Source: Hemibagrus wyckioides
Taxonomy: Eukaryota > Chordata > Actinopteri > Siluriformes > Bagridae
Direction of reading: 5' to 3'
NCBI RefSeq assembly: GCF_019097595.1
Contig: NC_080722.1
Coordinates: 17,712,630-17,776,629 of the forward strand
Length of the DNA stretch: 64,000 nt
Positions 22,827 through 37,324 of this stretch are shown piece by piece. The notes under the pieces were generated by a model. The model was not told where the DNA came from, did not search any database, and saw only the letters and a program-made list of their open reading frames with translations. Both the position numbers and the translations under genes were made by a program. Every line of letters begins with the position of its first letter. Positions within the stretch are counted from its first letter, which is position 1.

Positions 22827-25800
22827 GTAATGCTGTGCCTTCTTGTACAGAATGGACATTCTCTAACTATATCAGACTCACTGCAATATATTGTGAGGGA
22901 TATTTGGGCTTTTTGAATGCTTACTGGAGTGTAGTGCACTCAAGTTCATTAACAGAGAAGTGCTATCAGTGTGATAAAGCCTAACTCTTATAATCAGCAT
23001 AACTGAATGATGCCTGCAGATCAAGTGCTTTTTCCTTAACACTATGCAAATGTTTATCAAACACTTAACTTGCTTCTTTTTTTTTTAAACCAACAAATGA
23101 TTTACATAATTGTATTACCTTCTGGTTAAAAAGCAGGTAAGATAACACATGCTAATTTCATTTCATTATCTATCCCCAGTTTTAAGATTTAACAATTATA
23201 TAGTGGATTTCAGCCGGAAGCTAGGCTTGATATTGATGATGATTTTCTGTGATTTTGGCATTAAGGGATAACTCTAGTGTTTAGTCATGTCTCCTTGCTC
23301 TTTTCTTCAGATAAAGTACATATTAGAATATTGGAGATTAACACGCTCTTATTTTACATTGTGTAGACCTTCTGAATGATTTAATGTTTTAAGTTTTAAG
23401 TTTGTCTATTGGACAGTGAATAACTGACATGTTAGCAAACATGCATGTCCTTAATAAAACTAGATTGCAAAGAACGGCAAACACGCCACTGATGTATATT
23501 TGCTGCTGGAGAGATGGACTTTCAGCTGTCACCAGTTAGAGCTTCCTTTACCTTAAAGCATTATAGTGAGGCCGGTTTTCTCTGAGTAGTGTCCATTGCC
23601 TACATAAATCAAGAGCCGCCCTAGAAATAAAGCATCATAGATCATGCATCCATGTGAGCCGGAGGAGAAAGGAATGCGTGAGCTGCATCACAGCCAGTCT
23701 CCATTAGGTACCATTTATCTGCCTGCATTTTTTGCTACTACAAAGCAATGAGCTGAAATCCATTTCTTTTTGTTTGGTGTGACTCATTCCCCCGCCACTC
23801 TACCCAGGTGGTTTGTTTTTGCTTTTCGTATATTTAAGTGCCCTTTTTGCAGAGACCTATTCAGCCGTGTGCCACCATGACAGAAGTGTTGGTTATTTTT
23901 AGAGATGCTTGATGAAATATGAGTAGTGAAGGTATTGGTGTGTTTCCAGTATGTATGTAGGTTTTTAAGACAAGAGCACCTCTTTCCTATTAAAGTAGTG
24001 CTACTAGCTATGCAGTTTTCAAAATGTATTTTTTTTTTCCGTTGTCAAATGTTCTTTTTTGGTCCATCCTGTAAAGGTCAGCTTTGTCTCAGTGCATAAT
24101 GCAAAATCATTTAGACAGAGCTGAATCCCTTGAACACTGGAACAAGGATTCTTTTTATTTCTTCTGTTAGGTTGTGTCTCACATTGTGCGCTTGCTTTGC
24201 AGTGTTCATTTCTGGAGCAAAATCACAAGAATGTTTTATACATCAGAATTAGCTTCTACAGAGAGTACCAAATAGTTAAGTAGGTTTGGATTCCACTGCT
24301 GCCGTTAATGAAAGTGGACTTTTGGTGCGATGGCATCCAGCTTGTTAAATCCGAGTCGTTTTCCTCCTTGACATTCTCCTATCTCCCTGTCTTTTCCTCT
24401 CATCGACATTAGACGACATCTTGTCATCCTGCCTCTGAGCTGTCTGACACATTGCTACTTCCATTCTTTAAGTAGAAACCAGTCAAGATCAAAGCAAACT
24501 AAACATATCGATTACAGACTTTTTGTGTGTGTGTGTGTGTGTTTTGGCTTTTACACACTGAAAATCCTTCTGATGCAAGAATCAAGGGAAACAGGCAACT
24601 AAGAGATTATTTCTATTTATCTTTTTCTTAAGCGAAAGGGCAGTCAAGCATGTAAATTAAAGCTTGTACTATGTGCACAAGGGAGTTTTTTGGTGAAGCC
24701 TGGTATTAAATAATTAGCAGTTTGTTTTGGTGCCTAATTATAACTAGAGACTTGTTTGTTGCTCCCAGGAAGAAAGCTGGGAATTTCAGAACAAGGGAAA
24801 AATGAACACTATATTAGCTTCATGCTTCACATATGGCTGCTCACAGAGCACAGCGCAAGACCTCCAAGAAATGTATTTGTCCTTCCATTTGACCTATAGT
24901 GCTGTGCTCTTTTTAAGATTTTATCCAAACTCTGGATGCTTTCAATCCCAAAGCGTTCTCACCTTTGGATCGAAACATCCTGCTAGGAGTTTGAAAAGAA
25001 GAAAACTTCAAATGAGGCTTCTGAAGATTACTGATGTGTTTGAATCTCAAAAGAAAGACCTGGTGTGCCAGCAAAGAAGCATACTTTTTGAATTTTGCCA
25101 CAAACACAGTGAGGTACTAATTATTATTCGTTTAAAAAAAAAAAGAAAAAGTAATGCTCTTTAGACGCACTGTTCTGATGCGTCATTCAGGGGCAGGAGG
25201 AAAAGGATGTGATTGGTTTGTCAGACTCTGACCTTTGCTTTTGCTTTGTGAATACAGAATAGCTCTCTGAAGAAGGCTGCTCGTTCTTTTCAAGATACTC
25301 TTATCAATGTTCGGTTGCTTATTCAGTCTCGCTTTCAATAGACTCCAACCCCATCCGTCAGCTCACGCAATCAAACGCTTCCATCAGCTCATGCGGCAAG
25401 GCGAGGGATGTGACTGCGGCCGCACATTCTTATGGGATCTCCTTTGTCTTGTGCTGGCCCGAAGAAGTGGTCCAGGGGATACTAGGCCTGGAGAATCACT
25501 CACCATCCTGAACAGAATTCCCCTAAGCTGTGCACACACTGGTAGAATTTAATGAGGAGCAGCCATCTGTTCAAGATGCTTTTAGAGGAAACTTGCTCCA
25601 ATGCTTTCTAATTCCACTTTCGCGAAAAGTAGTGAAGCGCCACATTTTAGCCATCCATAAATGTCCACATGCACCTCTATCTCTGTCAGATTCCTCCACA
25701 GTTGGAGAAAACACAATCTTCTGAAATATCTGCTCTGGTAATGAAAAGGAACCTCAGCTGGATCTGATAAAGTGACTTGTGTTAGAAGAGCTGAGAATTG

Positions 25801-28800
25801 AGAAAAGCTGTTTATATGCCTTAAAGGTGATTAAAAGTTTGGAGCATTCGCTCTGAATATTCTCGGTAAAAACAGTCTGCTGAAGCCTTTGCTTCGAAAA
25901 AAGCATGCTTAAATATCAAAGATTACTACTGATGACTTGTATATACATGATATATGTGCATTAAATTATTAGGGTACAATGAGAGGTCAATAGATACATT
26001 CAAACATTGAGTAGTTGCTTCAGTAGTTAATCCTTTGCTTTTGGTTTGACGTGGACACAGCCTACTGAATCTTTTGACTTTTTTTTAAATAACCATGGAC
26101 ACTATTTGACTACATGCATTGCCTTGAAGGACACGAGTGACACTCAACATAAGTGGAAGCTTGAGACGCTTAATGAATTTAAGTGTTTTATTTATTATTG
26201 GGAAGTCATTATCACATACTGCCTTGTTCCTAAAGGAGGATAGAAAGTGGGTTGACGCTTGATTGGAGTTTATTTCAATGGAAATATGTGGTGCTGTTCA
26301 ATTTCACAGCCATAATGGTGTGTGACATAGTGGCATCCCAGTGGGATCTGTTACCATTCAATAAGCTTATTTTTATTCAAGAGGAATAGATGAGTGGATT
26401 ACCTGTGCACACTTGAAAATAGATGGCTGTTTGCTATTGACTAGGATGTTGGTTTGTTTGAGTGGGATTTCATAATTTACTCTACAAAGTGTACAAGTAA
26501 AATGTGTGCAGAGGATTTACAGCAGTTTAATAGTTCCTTTATTCCTTATATATTCTGTCAGATTTTATGACATTATAAGTGTTATTTTCGTCTTCATCAC
26601 TTACATATTCCTCCAGACAGATATACTTTGTGAGTGTGCGTGTGTGTGTGTGTGTGTGTGTCTTGGTTGGTGATGAGATTGGAGCTGGTGATTATCATCC
26701 GTGGGCAGGTGACTTGGCTGGGCCGTCAGAATCCTTACCAGAAAATTCATTATGCTGACAGCAAACAGGAAATGCTGCCTGCTGTGCCCATAAACAGCAA
26801 AGTCTCTAAATGTCAGCTTAGTCGTTCTCTGGCTCCTCTGGTCCAGCTGTCTAACTCAATACCCCCCGTGTGCTGAGAGCCCTGTCTCCAAACCTTGGAG
26901 GGAAATGCTAGTGAAGTCACTTCCAATATCTACATAAAGTTGCCTAACTGCTATTGTTTTCAGCTCTTACAGAGCACAGCCTCCATTAAAGTTCACGCTA
27001 GATGGGACAGTGTAAATATAAATGCATTTAGGCTTTCAGAATATACGCATACCTTTACGTAATATATACATAGCAAAATACACCACAGTTTTGTTGTCCT
27101 CTGTGAGTCACAGACTTGATAAAAAAAAAGTTCTTCCACTTTATAATACATTTCTTTGTATTGTGACTTGGACTTGATCAATTCGAGGTTTTTTTTTTTC
27201 CCTGCTGTCCTCTGACCATAAGACCACTTTAGAGGTGGCATTTTGCTGAACTGCTTGCTGAGCCTTGAAATCCCCAAAAGCTAGTGGTAATGTATTGTAT
27301 AATGGGTGTGGAAGGGGGGGGGGATCCCAATAACAAGCTCCATATAGACCAATACGACTGGACACAGAAGCTACACCAGAGTCTCAAATGGCTGAAAATT
27401 GACTTCCATTCATTCCAGCTCCTTTGATCAGATGCGGAAGGATTTCCTGCTCATTTTATGGTTGAGACAGAAGACAAAACTGACCTCACTACCCACTTAC
27501 AGTATGATGAGTGCAAAATGTTCGAAACCAATAACAAGTCTCACAGGAAATGGGCTGACACACTGTTTCACTCCTGGTTCATATTCTTTCTTTGATTTGC
27601 TTGACTGGATTTTTCTCACTTTCTTTATGGTGTTGGGTTTCTTATATCCTTGTGGATATAAAGTGGTTTGCAGTCCACAAGCTTGGACATGCCTGTGGAA
27701 GAACAGCAACAGTGATTTTATGCTCTGTTTAACATTGAAATTGAGTTTGTGTACTATTAATGTGTGAGTAATTTTTTTTCACGGTTTTGAACCCAACATC
27801 CAAAGTTCATAACTAGACACTTGGGGGAAAAAAATATATAATTTTTTTTCTTTTCTAAAAAAGGGAAGTGTATTTGAGGACAAAAAATTCAGAACCTTAA
27901 CATGTCGGCACCGGTTAATGTGCGGCATCAATCAGGTCCTTTTTTTTCCTCCCAAATGTGGAGTCAACATTCTATCAGAGTCCATTAGAGTAGATGCAGA
28001 TATGTTATGCAATAATTGAAACATAAAGAGCATGCAATTCCATAATTTCCCTCAGGTACACTTGTTATTTATTGTCATTATACATTTGTGGATCATATAT
28101 GTTCGTAATGGGGTAAAAACACCCACTGGCCTGCTCATCAACACTTCTATTATTCTCATTAATATCCCAATTTTTTATGAGATACTATTAACATGCATGG
28201 GTGGCTTACATAAATTTGGCGTACATAGATTTTATGTAATTATTGACCATAAAAGAAATTCACACATAATAAACCCGTTTCTGTAATCTTACACGATATG
28301 TAATATTCACTTGAATGTGTTTTTTCATGGGATTATTATTCAGTATGCATGTAGATAATTGACATTATAGAAATAATGAGCAGCGGTGCTCTGAAACCTC
28401 ACCTCAGAGGGAAAATACTAATTTTCTCATGATTTCTCCACCTCAACTGGTTTGTTATTTATACATTCTATAATTATATGTGCTGTGTTTAATTACTATT
28501 ATTCTGACCCGATGAGTCTAATGTGTTTGGTGTTTCTAATGGTTTGCGTTTCCTCTGAATTTCCTGTGAAATTAGTGTGTGACTTCACTCTGAATGTTGC
28601 CCCCTGTGGTTCGTAGCACTGCACCTAGGATCAGAGTGGAGTCTGAGAAGTCTCAGGTACTCACCTCTCACTTTCACTGTGAGATGTGTGATTAGCAGGT
28701 TTCTTAGGCTTGATTTGCTGTTGAACTTGTGCCTTGCTGTAGCAACAGTTATGGTGTAGGTGTAGCGTAGAGAAAGAGAATGCTGAATAAACTCTCAGTA

Positions 28801-31800
28801 AGAGACAAAGTCATTACCCAGATTGGCTTCGACTGCGAAAGAAAATGAACTTGTGAAAATTTGGCTCAGGACTCCTCGCTAAATGCATCTGAAGATGAAA
28901 AAGATGCAGAAACCCTGGAATTTGCTTTTTGTTATAAACTATGTTTCTGTCGTTCCTGTGCTTTTTAATGGCTACTCAGGCTGGTATTACTATAATAGAT
29001 CCATTTTTATTAAATTGGATTGTAGTAGATTGAATTCATCTTCCTGATGGTATTATGTGTAACAAAGCCGTGATTTAATGAACCCAGTGTGGTCTGATGT
29101 ACAAGGTGACCTTTACATAACTGAAACTGAGTGATAGAGATTAACCATGGAATAATAACCATGGACCTGAGAAACTAAAGGAGGCAAATCTGAATCATCC
29201 CAATTCCCAAGGGTATTTTCTTAACCTTATGATATGTTCACCACATGTGAGGCAATCTCTAGTTTTCATTTGTGATCTATTATTCATATGGAAGCTGCAG
29301 GAAAAAAGACAGAAGGCAGATCACTCCCTCCGTCTCCTTCTCCTCTCCCTGGTTTCACTCTCAGGCAGTATAGTATTTGTGCAGAAATGGAACAATCGCT
29401 TTGTTGTGTGTGAAATTTTCCGTTCTGTCTGGAAGGGAAACTAGAGTTGTCATTTCAGGCAAAACCTTCTCAGAGTCAGCTGAAGTTTTTTTTATTTTTT
29501 TATTTTTTTTTGTACAAGAGACAATGTGCTGGTATCAAATTAGACTGTAACAGCTCAGTGATGCCTGGTCAGGGTATTAAACTTGAGTGTTACTATTCTG
29601 AAACCAATTGGATTGAACCATATAACATGGACTCATTGTATAGATGTAAGCATAAAACAGACACACACTCAGTTAGGCAGCAGCGTTTGTGTGGCCCAAT
29701 AGTCTTTACTAATTACATGCATAGTAAACAGAAAAGCTGTGCTTACATTTCCCTTTGAGTAATTTTTACTTTGAATGGATTAAATCTATTTACTTCCTGT
29801 ATCTACTCCAAAGGCATTTTGGAAAAAAAATGAATTATCAAGAAAGTAATCCACCTGTTCATCTCTATTACACTTGCTGTTAGATTTCATATGTATATTC
29901 TCATTCACTGCTGATGACTGTGATGGATGTGACAGCTCCATTACTCTCCCCAATGAGCTGTAAATCTAGGGGGGGTTCATCAAGTGTAAACACAACAATC
30001 CTAATCGTCGGTGTGACTCTGTAGTCTGAGTAAAAAACCCAGCCTTTACTTCATATTTGTGTTTTTTTTTCTTTCTTCCAGCCATTGGTGGTGCAGTGTT
30101 TTTGACCACCAGAGTAAAAAAAAAAAAATCCACCTCCAGCCATTTAAACAAAAAATCTGATGATGTGGATGGCAGAAAATTATACCTATGTTTAAAAAGA
30201 AATCTAAAAAGTATACCAGCAACAGTTACAAATAAATGCAAATCATCATCTGTAAAAATTTAAAGGTGATGCACCTGATAATCAGGCATTACAAAGAGAG
30301 TAGCAGTCCTCCTGAATGCCAGGGATATACTCTTATATGTCTTTAATGTTTGCTGCAGCAGGGCAGTGTTACATATGACTTCACTGTGCACACCGGCAAG
30401 GCGCTAATCAGTTTAACGTTCTCTATCTATGACCATTAAAGGAGTAAACGCTGGAATGATAAGACTCACTATATCCCTATCTGGACTGGATCAAATTTAC
30501 ATAAGGTCTTGGAGTCATTTCCTATTTTAGTGGTAATCTGTGTCTTTATTTCTATCTGGATTGTTTATTTATTTATTTATTGGCCCTGTCTTGATGCATA
30601 TGTTTGTGATTTTCTATCCAGATGCTGCCTTACCTTGGAAAAACAAGATGTTTGCCTGCTATTACTTAGTATTTTGTCTCATAGCATGTGTACACTGACC
30701 CTCCCCGAGTATTAATGACTTGCGAGAGTCGCAAAACGGATGCTTCTCATAACTTCTCAAACTGAAATAAGAGCCAGAGTCTCTTCTCTACACATGTTGT
30801 GAATGGAACATGAGCGTATGACAGCAAACATCCAGGTTCATAGAAAACATACTGAAGAAGCTAGAATCTCGCTCGAGTTTTATCACTGAGGAGAAATCTA
30901 AAAAAAAAAAAAAGTAATACAGATGTGTCCCTTGAATAAATTTCTCTAATCCGAATAGGGATTATATGTGACGTACTGTACAGCTTGTTTAGTTTGTTCT
31001 GTAATTCCATGAAGGTTGTGTGGAAAGCTGGAAAGTTGGTGAGGGGAAACTGCATAGCTGGGGCACTTAGTTTCTGTTATACCTGACTGATGCAGACTGT
31101 GAGTAATTGCCTCATTACAGTTCACACTGGCTGCCATTTTGGAATCACACCAAATCTTTTAAAATCTACGAAGGACATATGTGCCCATGGGAAAATACAA
31201 AATCTTGAAATATATAAATAAAGCTGTTTAACTGTGACAAATTAGAAATTTGATATGCGGTACAGACATCAGACAACATATCCCATTAGATGCATCTCCA
31301 GACTAATGGGCCTCAAGCAGCTCTTACAGCTCTGACTAACTTGCCAAATGCCCTTGGAGGCTACAGGTGTTCTTCTTCCTGTGTCACATTGATTTGATGC
31401 GCTTGTTACATAATTGACAGCCTTTTTCAGTGGAAATAAATGCTGCGAGATCCAATTAGCGTGCATATTGAGGAGGGGGCTGTGGATAGAGCAGGTTTGC
31501 TGATCTGACTCCTGCTGGGAGCCTGTTACATTTAGGCACGATAATGGAAAGGATATGTTTGTGTGTTAATAAAATAAAGGAAATTAATAGACTGTTTTAA
31601 TGTTGGCACTATTGATTTGACAAGAATAAAAAAAAAAAAAACAGTCAACAGATTGATCAAGTGAACTAAAAGAGGAAGAGACAACATTGATGCTGATGTA
31701 ATCTCCCTTCATACTGCTGTAATGTTATTTTGTCAGATAAGCTGAAGTTGCAGATGTCCAAATCACTCAAATGTATGGTCTTTACAAATGTCGCTTTTGT

Positions 31801-34076
31801 CTTATAGATAAAAATGAGTAATTGCAGACATTTGATTCAGAAAACTCAGCATGTTTAGTAGATTTCTGGAATATCTATGAATGTCGGAAAGATACCCAGT
31901 AATAAGACATAAGTTTTAGTCCCTATTGTCTTCTCTTGGTTCTGTGCACGGAGTGACGACGGCACTTTTCTTAAGAAACCCAGACTTTTAATACTGACAG
32001 TAAGAGGTGGGAAGATGTTAACATAAAAGCTGTCAGAAGGCATATCTTAGATGACACGCTGTGTTGGGAAGCTCTCTATGGATTGGTAATGGAAGAAAGA
32101 GAAGCGAGAGAGAGACTCTGAGAGAGAAACCCCACCGGCCACCATGTATAGTGAAAAAGCTTTGTGTTGAGGCATAAACGCACATCTCAAAGGTAGCGAT
32201 TTGGTATTGTATCAAGTCTAAAGCGGAACATGGTTGACTGCAAATAACAGTCTTTCTGTAGATGTTTTTTTTTTTAAATCAGAGATTTGTTTTATATGCA
32301 AAAAGCAAAAAACGAAAGCAGTTTGTGTCGAAGATGAATGTGTTTCTCTGCATTGTTCGGACTTTCCATCTCTAAGTGCACGCCCTTTGTGTGAAATATG
32401 GCCTCCGGGAAGACATGAATATAGTGAAAGTAAGGTTTTCTCCTGCTTGTATTCTGATCTTTTGAACCGAACTTTTTTTTTTATCTGCAAAATGGAGGCT
32501 GTTTCAGAAACTTGTACTGCTGATGGGAGGACACACTCAGCTTTTCTCTTAAAAGCAATGACCCTGGAGGCCGAGTTCAGCCGAGGCACAGAGACGAAAG
32601 ATTGTCTCTGCCACAGTGACACTTTCACTCTCTGTTCCACAGCTGCTGCTTAAGCTCGGTTCCAGCTTTTGCACATTGACCAGCATGGATGTATTCAGAC
32701 GACTGATTCGCAACCGTGAGCTTGTATTGTGAATATTTTCTCGTGTAGCCCTCGTAATAGATAGTCTGTTCTTGTCAGCAAAGAGACTATTTTTTATTAT
32801 CTCTCGCTGTCATACTCACAGCAAAGGAATGACTTTGCATTTTGAGCTTTTGAAGCACTCTGCATGTCTGCATTGTTACAACCTGGTACCATGTGAGCAG
32901 GGCTTTTTGAGTGCCTCTCCAATGTGCCGCATCTCAAAGGCACCATATTGATTTATTTCCTGTGAGAGCATTGTCGGCGTTCCCTGCTCTATTAATACCC
33001 CGTCTAGCTTGTTTAAACAACTTTGTAACCAGCAACAAACCCCCACTGCTGTCGGCGAGCACGGCTGAATCGTCCGTGCATGCAGCAGGCTGTTATTCTA
33101 ATGCACCAGTATCGTCAACTCATTTCCATTTATCCTATGATAGAAGGTGTACCGAAGCCGCTGTATAATTTGCATCCACGAGTTAAGGGGTGTGTAATGA
33201 CACAGAGCTGTGCAGCGTAATCTAAACTTCATTCTATTCATCATCAGGACATGGAGCATAAAGAGGTAAATCTGCATAATGTTCGTCTGCATTGTGTTTC
33301 TCATGTCATGCTCGAATCGCTCACGCTTCCGAAAGCAGTCAACACCCACTTCAGTGTTACCTGCTTAAGACAGAATGCGACAAGTGCAGATACATCGGGA
33401 TGTAATGAGAATGGTATTAACCTTCTGACGAGCCACACGGAGTGTAAGATCCTGCTGGTGCATGGCGACTGCTTTGTCAGCTGTGCGAGAGAAATCCTAT
33501 CTGCAGTGCTGCTGGATTCCTGTAAGAGATTCAGCAGTCTGGGCAAGCGTGAAAACAATTAATTAAACTTTGGGAAGTCAGGAAGGCAGTCATGCATCAG
33601 ATATGAGGTGAGGGAGACCTTGGAGATGATTGTGATAGAAGAGAACTGCTTTAAGCTATATTGCATATATCAAAAAAGTTTGCAAATGCAGTTTCAATTA
33701 AACCCTCCAAACGTAAAAGCTGCTTCCTTCTGCTAAAGATTTGGGCAAAATTGTACGAAAAGAAGAGTATAATTTCCCCTTCATCCCAAATGTAGACATT
33801 CAGCCAAGACAAATTCAATGGCACTAATGTGCTTCCTTAGTTTTGTACTGGAGCTAACAGGATAATGTCACTAACAAATACAGGCTGTTTGATAGGGACA
33901 TTTATAGCAGCTGTTTAACAAAAATTGTCTTTGTAAAGTCTTCAATGACAATTCCATTCCATATATATCTGTTAAAATATAATTACATCTTAGGAGTGAC
34001 TAATAATTTAAAAAAGATTGATATTTCTAGATCATGCTCAAAGCTCCATTAACTACATTTTTGCACATAGCGATTC
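22827..34076 (+). other. shisa6: shisa6 intron 3, first part
   Basis: More than 11 kb after the exon 3 donor with no supported exon or gene. GT microsatellites lie at about 24522-24543 and 26636-26661. Frames such as 24802-25164, 27399-27767 and the overlapping 32218-32653 pair lack domains and good exon structure. Much of the stretch is complex, low-repeat sequence. Confidence 0.55.
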
Positions 34077-34598
34077 TAAGATTAATGCCAAAAGTTTTGG
34101 GACGTCTGAACTTTTAATGACATCTCATTCTTAATCCGTAGGGTTTAATATGACCGGACCTTTGCAGCTATAACAACTTCAACTTTTCTGGGAAGGCTTT
34201 CTACAAGGTTTAGGAGTGTGTTTATGGAAATTGTTTACCATTCCTCTAGAAGCACATTTGTGAGTTCAGCATGCACTGACCCCGCGCTGTGATTTTACAT
34301 GGCCTACCACTTCGTGGCTGAGTTGTTGTTTCCAATTGCTTCCACTTTGTTATAATACCACTAACAGTTGACCGTGAAATATTTAATAGTAAGGAAATTG
34401 CACAGGTGACAATCTATCACAGTACCCCGCTTGAATTCACTGAGCTCCTGAGGATGACCCATCCTTTCGCAAATGCTTGTAGAAGCAGTCTGCATGCCTA
34501 AGTGCTTGATTTTATACACTTGTGGCCATGAATGTAATTGGAACATTTGAATTCAGTGATTTGGAGGGGTGTCCTAAAACCTTTGGCAATATAGTGTA
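34077..34598 (-). mobile_element. Internally deleted Tc1-like transposon (family 3)
   Basis: The termini are AATGCCAAAAGTTTTGGGAC at the left and CTTTGGCAATATAGTGTA at the right, ending at 34598. In minus orientation the right part gives the transposase 5' region (GAATTCAAGCGGGGTACTG and the block through 34420-34530). The left part gives the transposase C-terminal region (GAAAGCCTTCCCAGAAAAG, 34181-34204). The two parts adjoin near 34320-34340, so the catalytic middle is deleted. This is a dead copy. Confidence 0.82.
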
Positions 34599-35065
34599 TA
34601 TTACAAATACTGAAAGAGGGAAAGGGATAGACATGCATACTTTATGGACCTTGTTTTCCACATAAACGAATATCCCTACTACACTAATAAAAAAGCAGGA
34701 CACCCAAAGAGTAGTGTCTGTTTCTCATCAAAAATTAGGCAAGAAATACCAGGATGAGCTACTGCTTCCAGCGAGATTCTGCAGTATGGCGCCAGTGCAC
34801 ACTGCGCTATCCCATAAGGCAACAGGAGTGGTGCGGAAGAGCTGTCAGAATCTAAAATAGCAGAAGGTTTTAAAAGTTGTGGTTAAATCATACTTGTTTA
34901 ACAACACCTGAGTAAACTGTTACCTTGCTGAAGATTTAAACAAGAAAAAAGAGTCAGAAAGAAAAAAGTATTTCCAGTTAATTTGATGTAGTATGTCACA
35001 CGACAACACCAACATGGCGGATGTACTATGTCCGGACTGTATTCATACTGCTCACATATCACATA

Positions 35066-35626
35066 CAGTGGAACCTCGGCATACAAATTTTATTTGTTCC
35101 CGGAGGCAAGTACTTAAGTCGAAAATTTGTATTGTGAAATAAATTATGTAATAATAATAATAATAATGTAATATATATAATGTAAATGCAGCTAATCTGT
35201 TCCAGCCACCCAAAAAATATTTCCATTGGTCAAGGGTCCTCACAGGATGTCGTGCCACCAAGCTTGTGCTAAAAATAGAACAGGCCACCCACACCACCAA
35301 TCTGACAACAAGAAAACACCAAAAATCACATAGCTTTTGAATGCATGCCGAAGGCAACGTTGGTATTGTGCGTTGACTCTTTCCAAACAGCTTTCGCTGA
35401 CTGAAAAAAATTTCTTAAAACTTTCTGCGGTTGGCTTCGCTTGGCATTCCACTGACACAAACATGTTTTGAAGGCTCCCAGACATGTGCGCAACTTAGCT
35501 GGCATTCTGTTCGGTTTTGTTCGTATGCCGAAAATGCTTCATATGGCGATGCAAATTTCTTGCAAAACTGAAATTCTTAAGGCGAAAATTCTTAAGGGAG
35601 GGCATTCGTATGCTAACGTTCCACTG
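35066..35626. mobile_element. 561-bp Tc1/mariner-type MITE with TA target duplication
   Basis: Begins CAGTGGAACCTCGGCATAC and ends GTATGCTAACGTTCCACTG, an imperfect inverted repeat with an exact nine-base outer core. TA lies immediately outside each end. It contains a (TAA)n run near 35151-35166 and no coding capacity. Minus-strand frames at 35052-35485 are not recognisable proteins. It may itself sit within an older repeat, since both flanks (34980-35065 and 35627-35700) carry CATACTG/CAGTATG-type motifs. Confidence 0.78.
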
Positions 35627-36539
35627 TATGCTGAATGAACAGCTGAGCAGTGGGTCCTGAATCGAATGCAGTAGGTTCTGTCACAGTATGTGATGCCAGA
35701 GTTTCTCTCATATCATTAGTCTGACACTATACTGTTATTAATGTCATCCTTCCCCACCATTAAGTGACACCAAACTATGGTGCGGAAAAAAAGCTTCAAT
35801 ATTTCTGCTGTTATGCCGTCTGCTTTTTCTAATTTGTATACATATCAGAATGTTATAGAGAGTCATAAACAAGTACTTTCAAGATTATTTAAAAACTTAT
35901 CAGTGTGTTATTCACCTGAAAGCATGTTATGAATTATTTAATAAATAATAGGTTTGTAGTTATTAAAATAAGGAATGCAAGCCTGGTTAACATCCTTATA
36001 TGATTTAAAGGAAGTGTGGTGTGATCATTTAAATCTGCAGTTTGGCACGATGCTCCACCTCACCTGTTAGCACCAATAGCCTCATATCTCATTTAAAAAG
36101 CACACAGCATCTGTGAGGTCCAGGCTTCCTTTTATCCTGCTTCTCTGCTAGAATAATCAATCAGTGACTGACAAATTGAGAGTCAGCGTTTTTTGTCAAA
36201 ATCTGTAAAGAGTTTGAAATTTGCTTGTTGCTGCAGTATATTGCTGTAGGTATGTGAAAGCTGTGATATGACAGAATGTATGATTTAAAGGTTTTTAGCA
36301 CATCAGATGTGTATAGCGTTCCTTGCATCAGCTGCATTTGTAGTACAAGCAGAGATTTGCTGTAAAATGCAGAAAAATAACTGTATATACAACTAAATAT
36401 ATACAGAAATATAACTAATATCTCTGTCGGAATTACGCATGTAATATTTCTAATCCGAGTGCTTGTTTTTTGTTCTATACTTACTAGAATTATTAACTTA
36501 TTCTTAAATATGACTGTGTAAGGTTTATCTTTTCTGTTT

Positions 36540-36800
36540 TTCCTGCAGTCTTGTTGTATTTTTAAATCTGATTGGTCAGAAGCCCTTGATTTATTTTCTA
36601 TGACAGGAGCTCTGACAGTCATTCAAGCTGCAAGATAAGTCACAAATATATATTAATGTGCTCATTGTAACACAGAAGAATGTTTGACTGTGTGTGACTC
36701 TTTACTTAATATCATTATTATAAATTATGATCATTTGTAATTTGCTCTCGTATAAGTAGAATAAAATTTAGGATGCGTCACATGACCTCATACTGTTGAA
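36540..36800. repeat. Possible dispersed fish repeat
   Basis: The phrases TCTGATTGGTCAGAAG and ATGACAGGAGCTCTGACAGT resemble a dispersed repeat I associate with catfish and other teleost genomes. No terminal structure or coding capacity is visible, so the assignment rests on recollection only. Confidence 0.3.
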
Positions 36801-36844
36801 TAACCATCAATCTATTTTCTAAAGCACTATTTATACACAAAGTC

Positions 36845-37142
36845 ACAGGAAGTCTGGAGTCTATCCAGGACTTGGAACACAAGGCAGGGGGCACCCTAAA
36901 TGGGTTGCCAGTCAATCCCGCACACTATAGATAACCCATTCATACACTATAGATAATTTAGTGATTCCAGTCTGCTAACAATGCTTGTTTTTGGACTGAG
37001 GAAGGAAACCTGAGAAACCAGAGGAAACCCCTGAAGCAAAGGGGAAGCATGCAAACTCTGTGTACACAGGCCAGAGGTAAAAATTGAGCCCCCAGCAAAA
37101 CCACTGAGCCCAACAGCAAACTACTAAGCCACGGCAGCCCAC
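36845..37142 (-). mobile_element. LINE 3'-region fragment
   Basis: Reads as the reverse complement of the common fish L2/CR1-group 3' region. Examples are CACCCTAAATGGGTTGCCAG (compare the tail at 20515), TTTTTGGACTGAGGAAGGAA, ACCAGAGGAAACCCCTGAAG and CATGCAAACTCTGTGTACAC. Minus-strand frames at 36958-37244 are the usual spurious frames of this repeat. Highly decayed, with no reverse-transcriptase domain. Confidence 0.75.
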
Positions 37143-37324
37143 CCTCTTTGCTGACGTTTTTCCTGTAAAAACACAATCATTCATTTTGCACTTCTTGATT
37201 AATCTTGCTGAAAAGAATCTATTACAGTTCTGCCATGTAAGCAAATGTAATAAAGAACAATAAATATCCTCTAATTAGTATTAACAGAATTTGACAAGAA
37301 TAAATCATTTAGAAATTGAATAAA

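Noticed and set aside
24802..25164. 120-residue open frame
   Set aside because: No homology recognised, no splice or promoter context, within intron. Length is possible by chance.
27399..27767. 122-residue open frame with a hydrophobic stretch
   Set aside because: No family recognised, and a partly overlapping antisense frame of similar quality exists. Treated as chance.
32218..32653. Overlapping 140-residue (minus) and 139-residue (plus) frames
   Set aside because: Antisense pair with no domain, signal peptide or splice logic. Likely a chance low-stop region.
33242..33267. Possible tiny exon GACATGGAGCATAAAGAG between AG and GTAAAT
   Set aside because: The acceptor lacks a good pyrimidine tract and the length gives no support beyond chance AG/GT spacing.
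36161..36622. 153-residue minus-strand frame
   Set aside because: AT-rich composition, low-information Ile/Ser/Tyr content, and overlap with a likely dispersed repeat. No recognisable protein.
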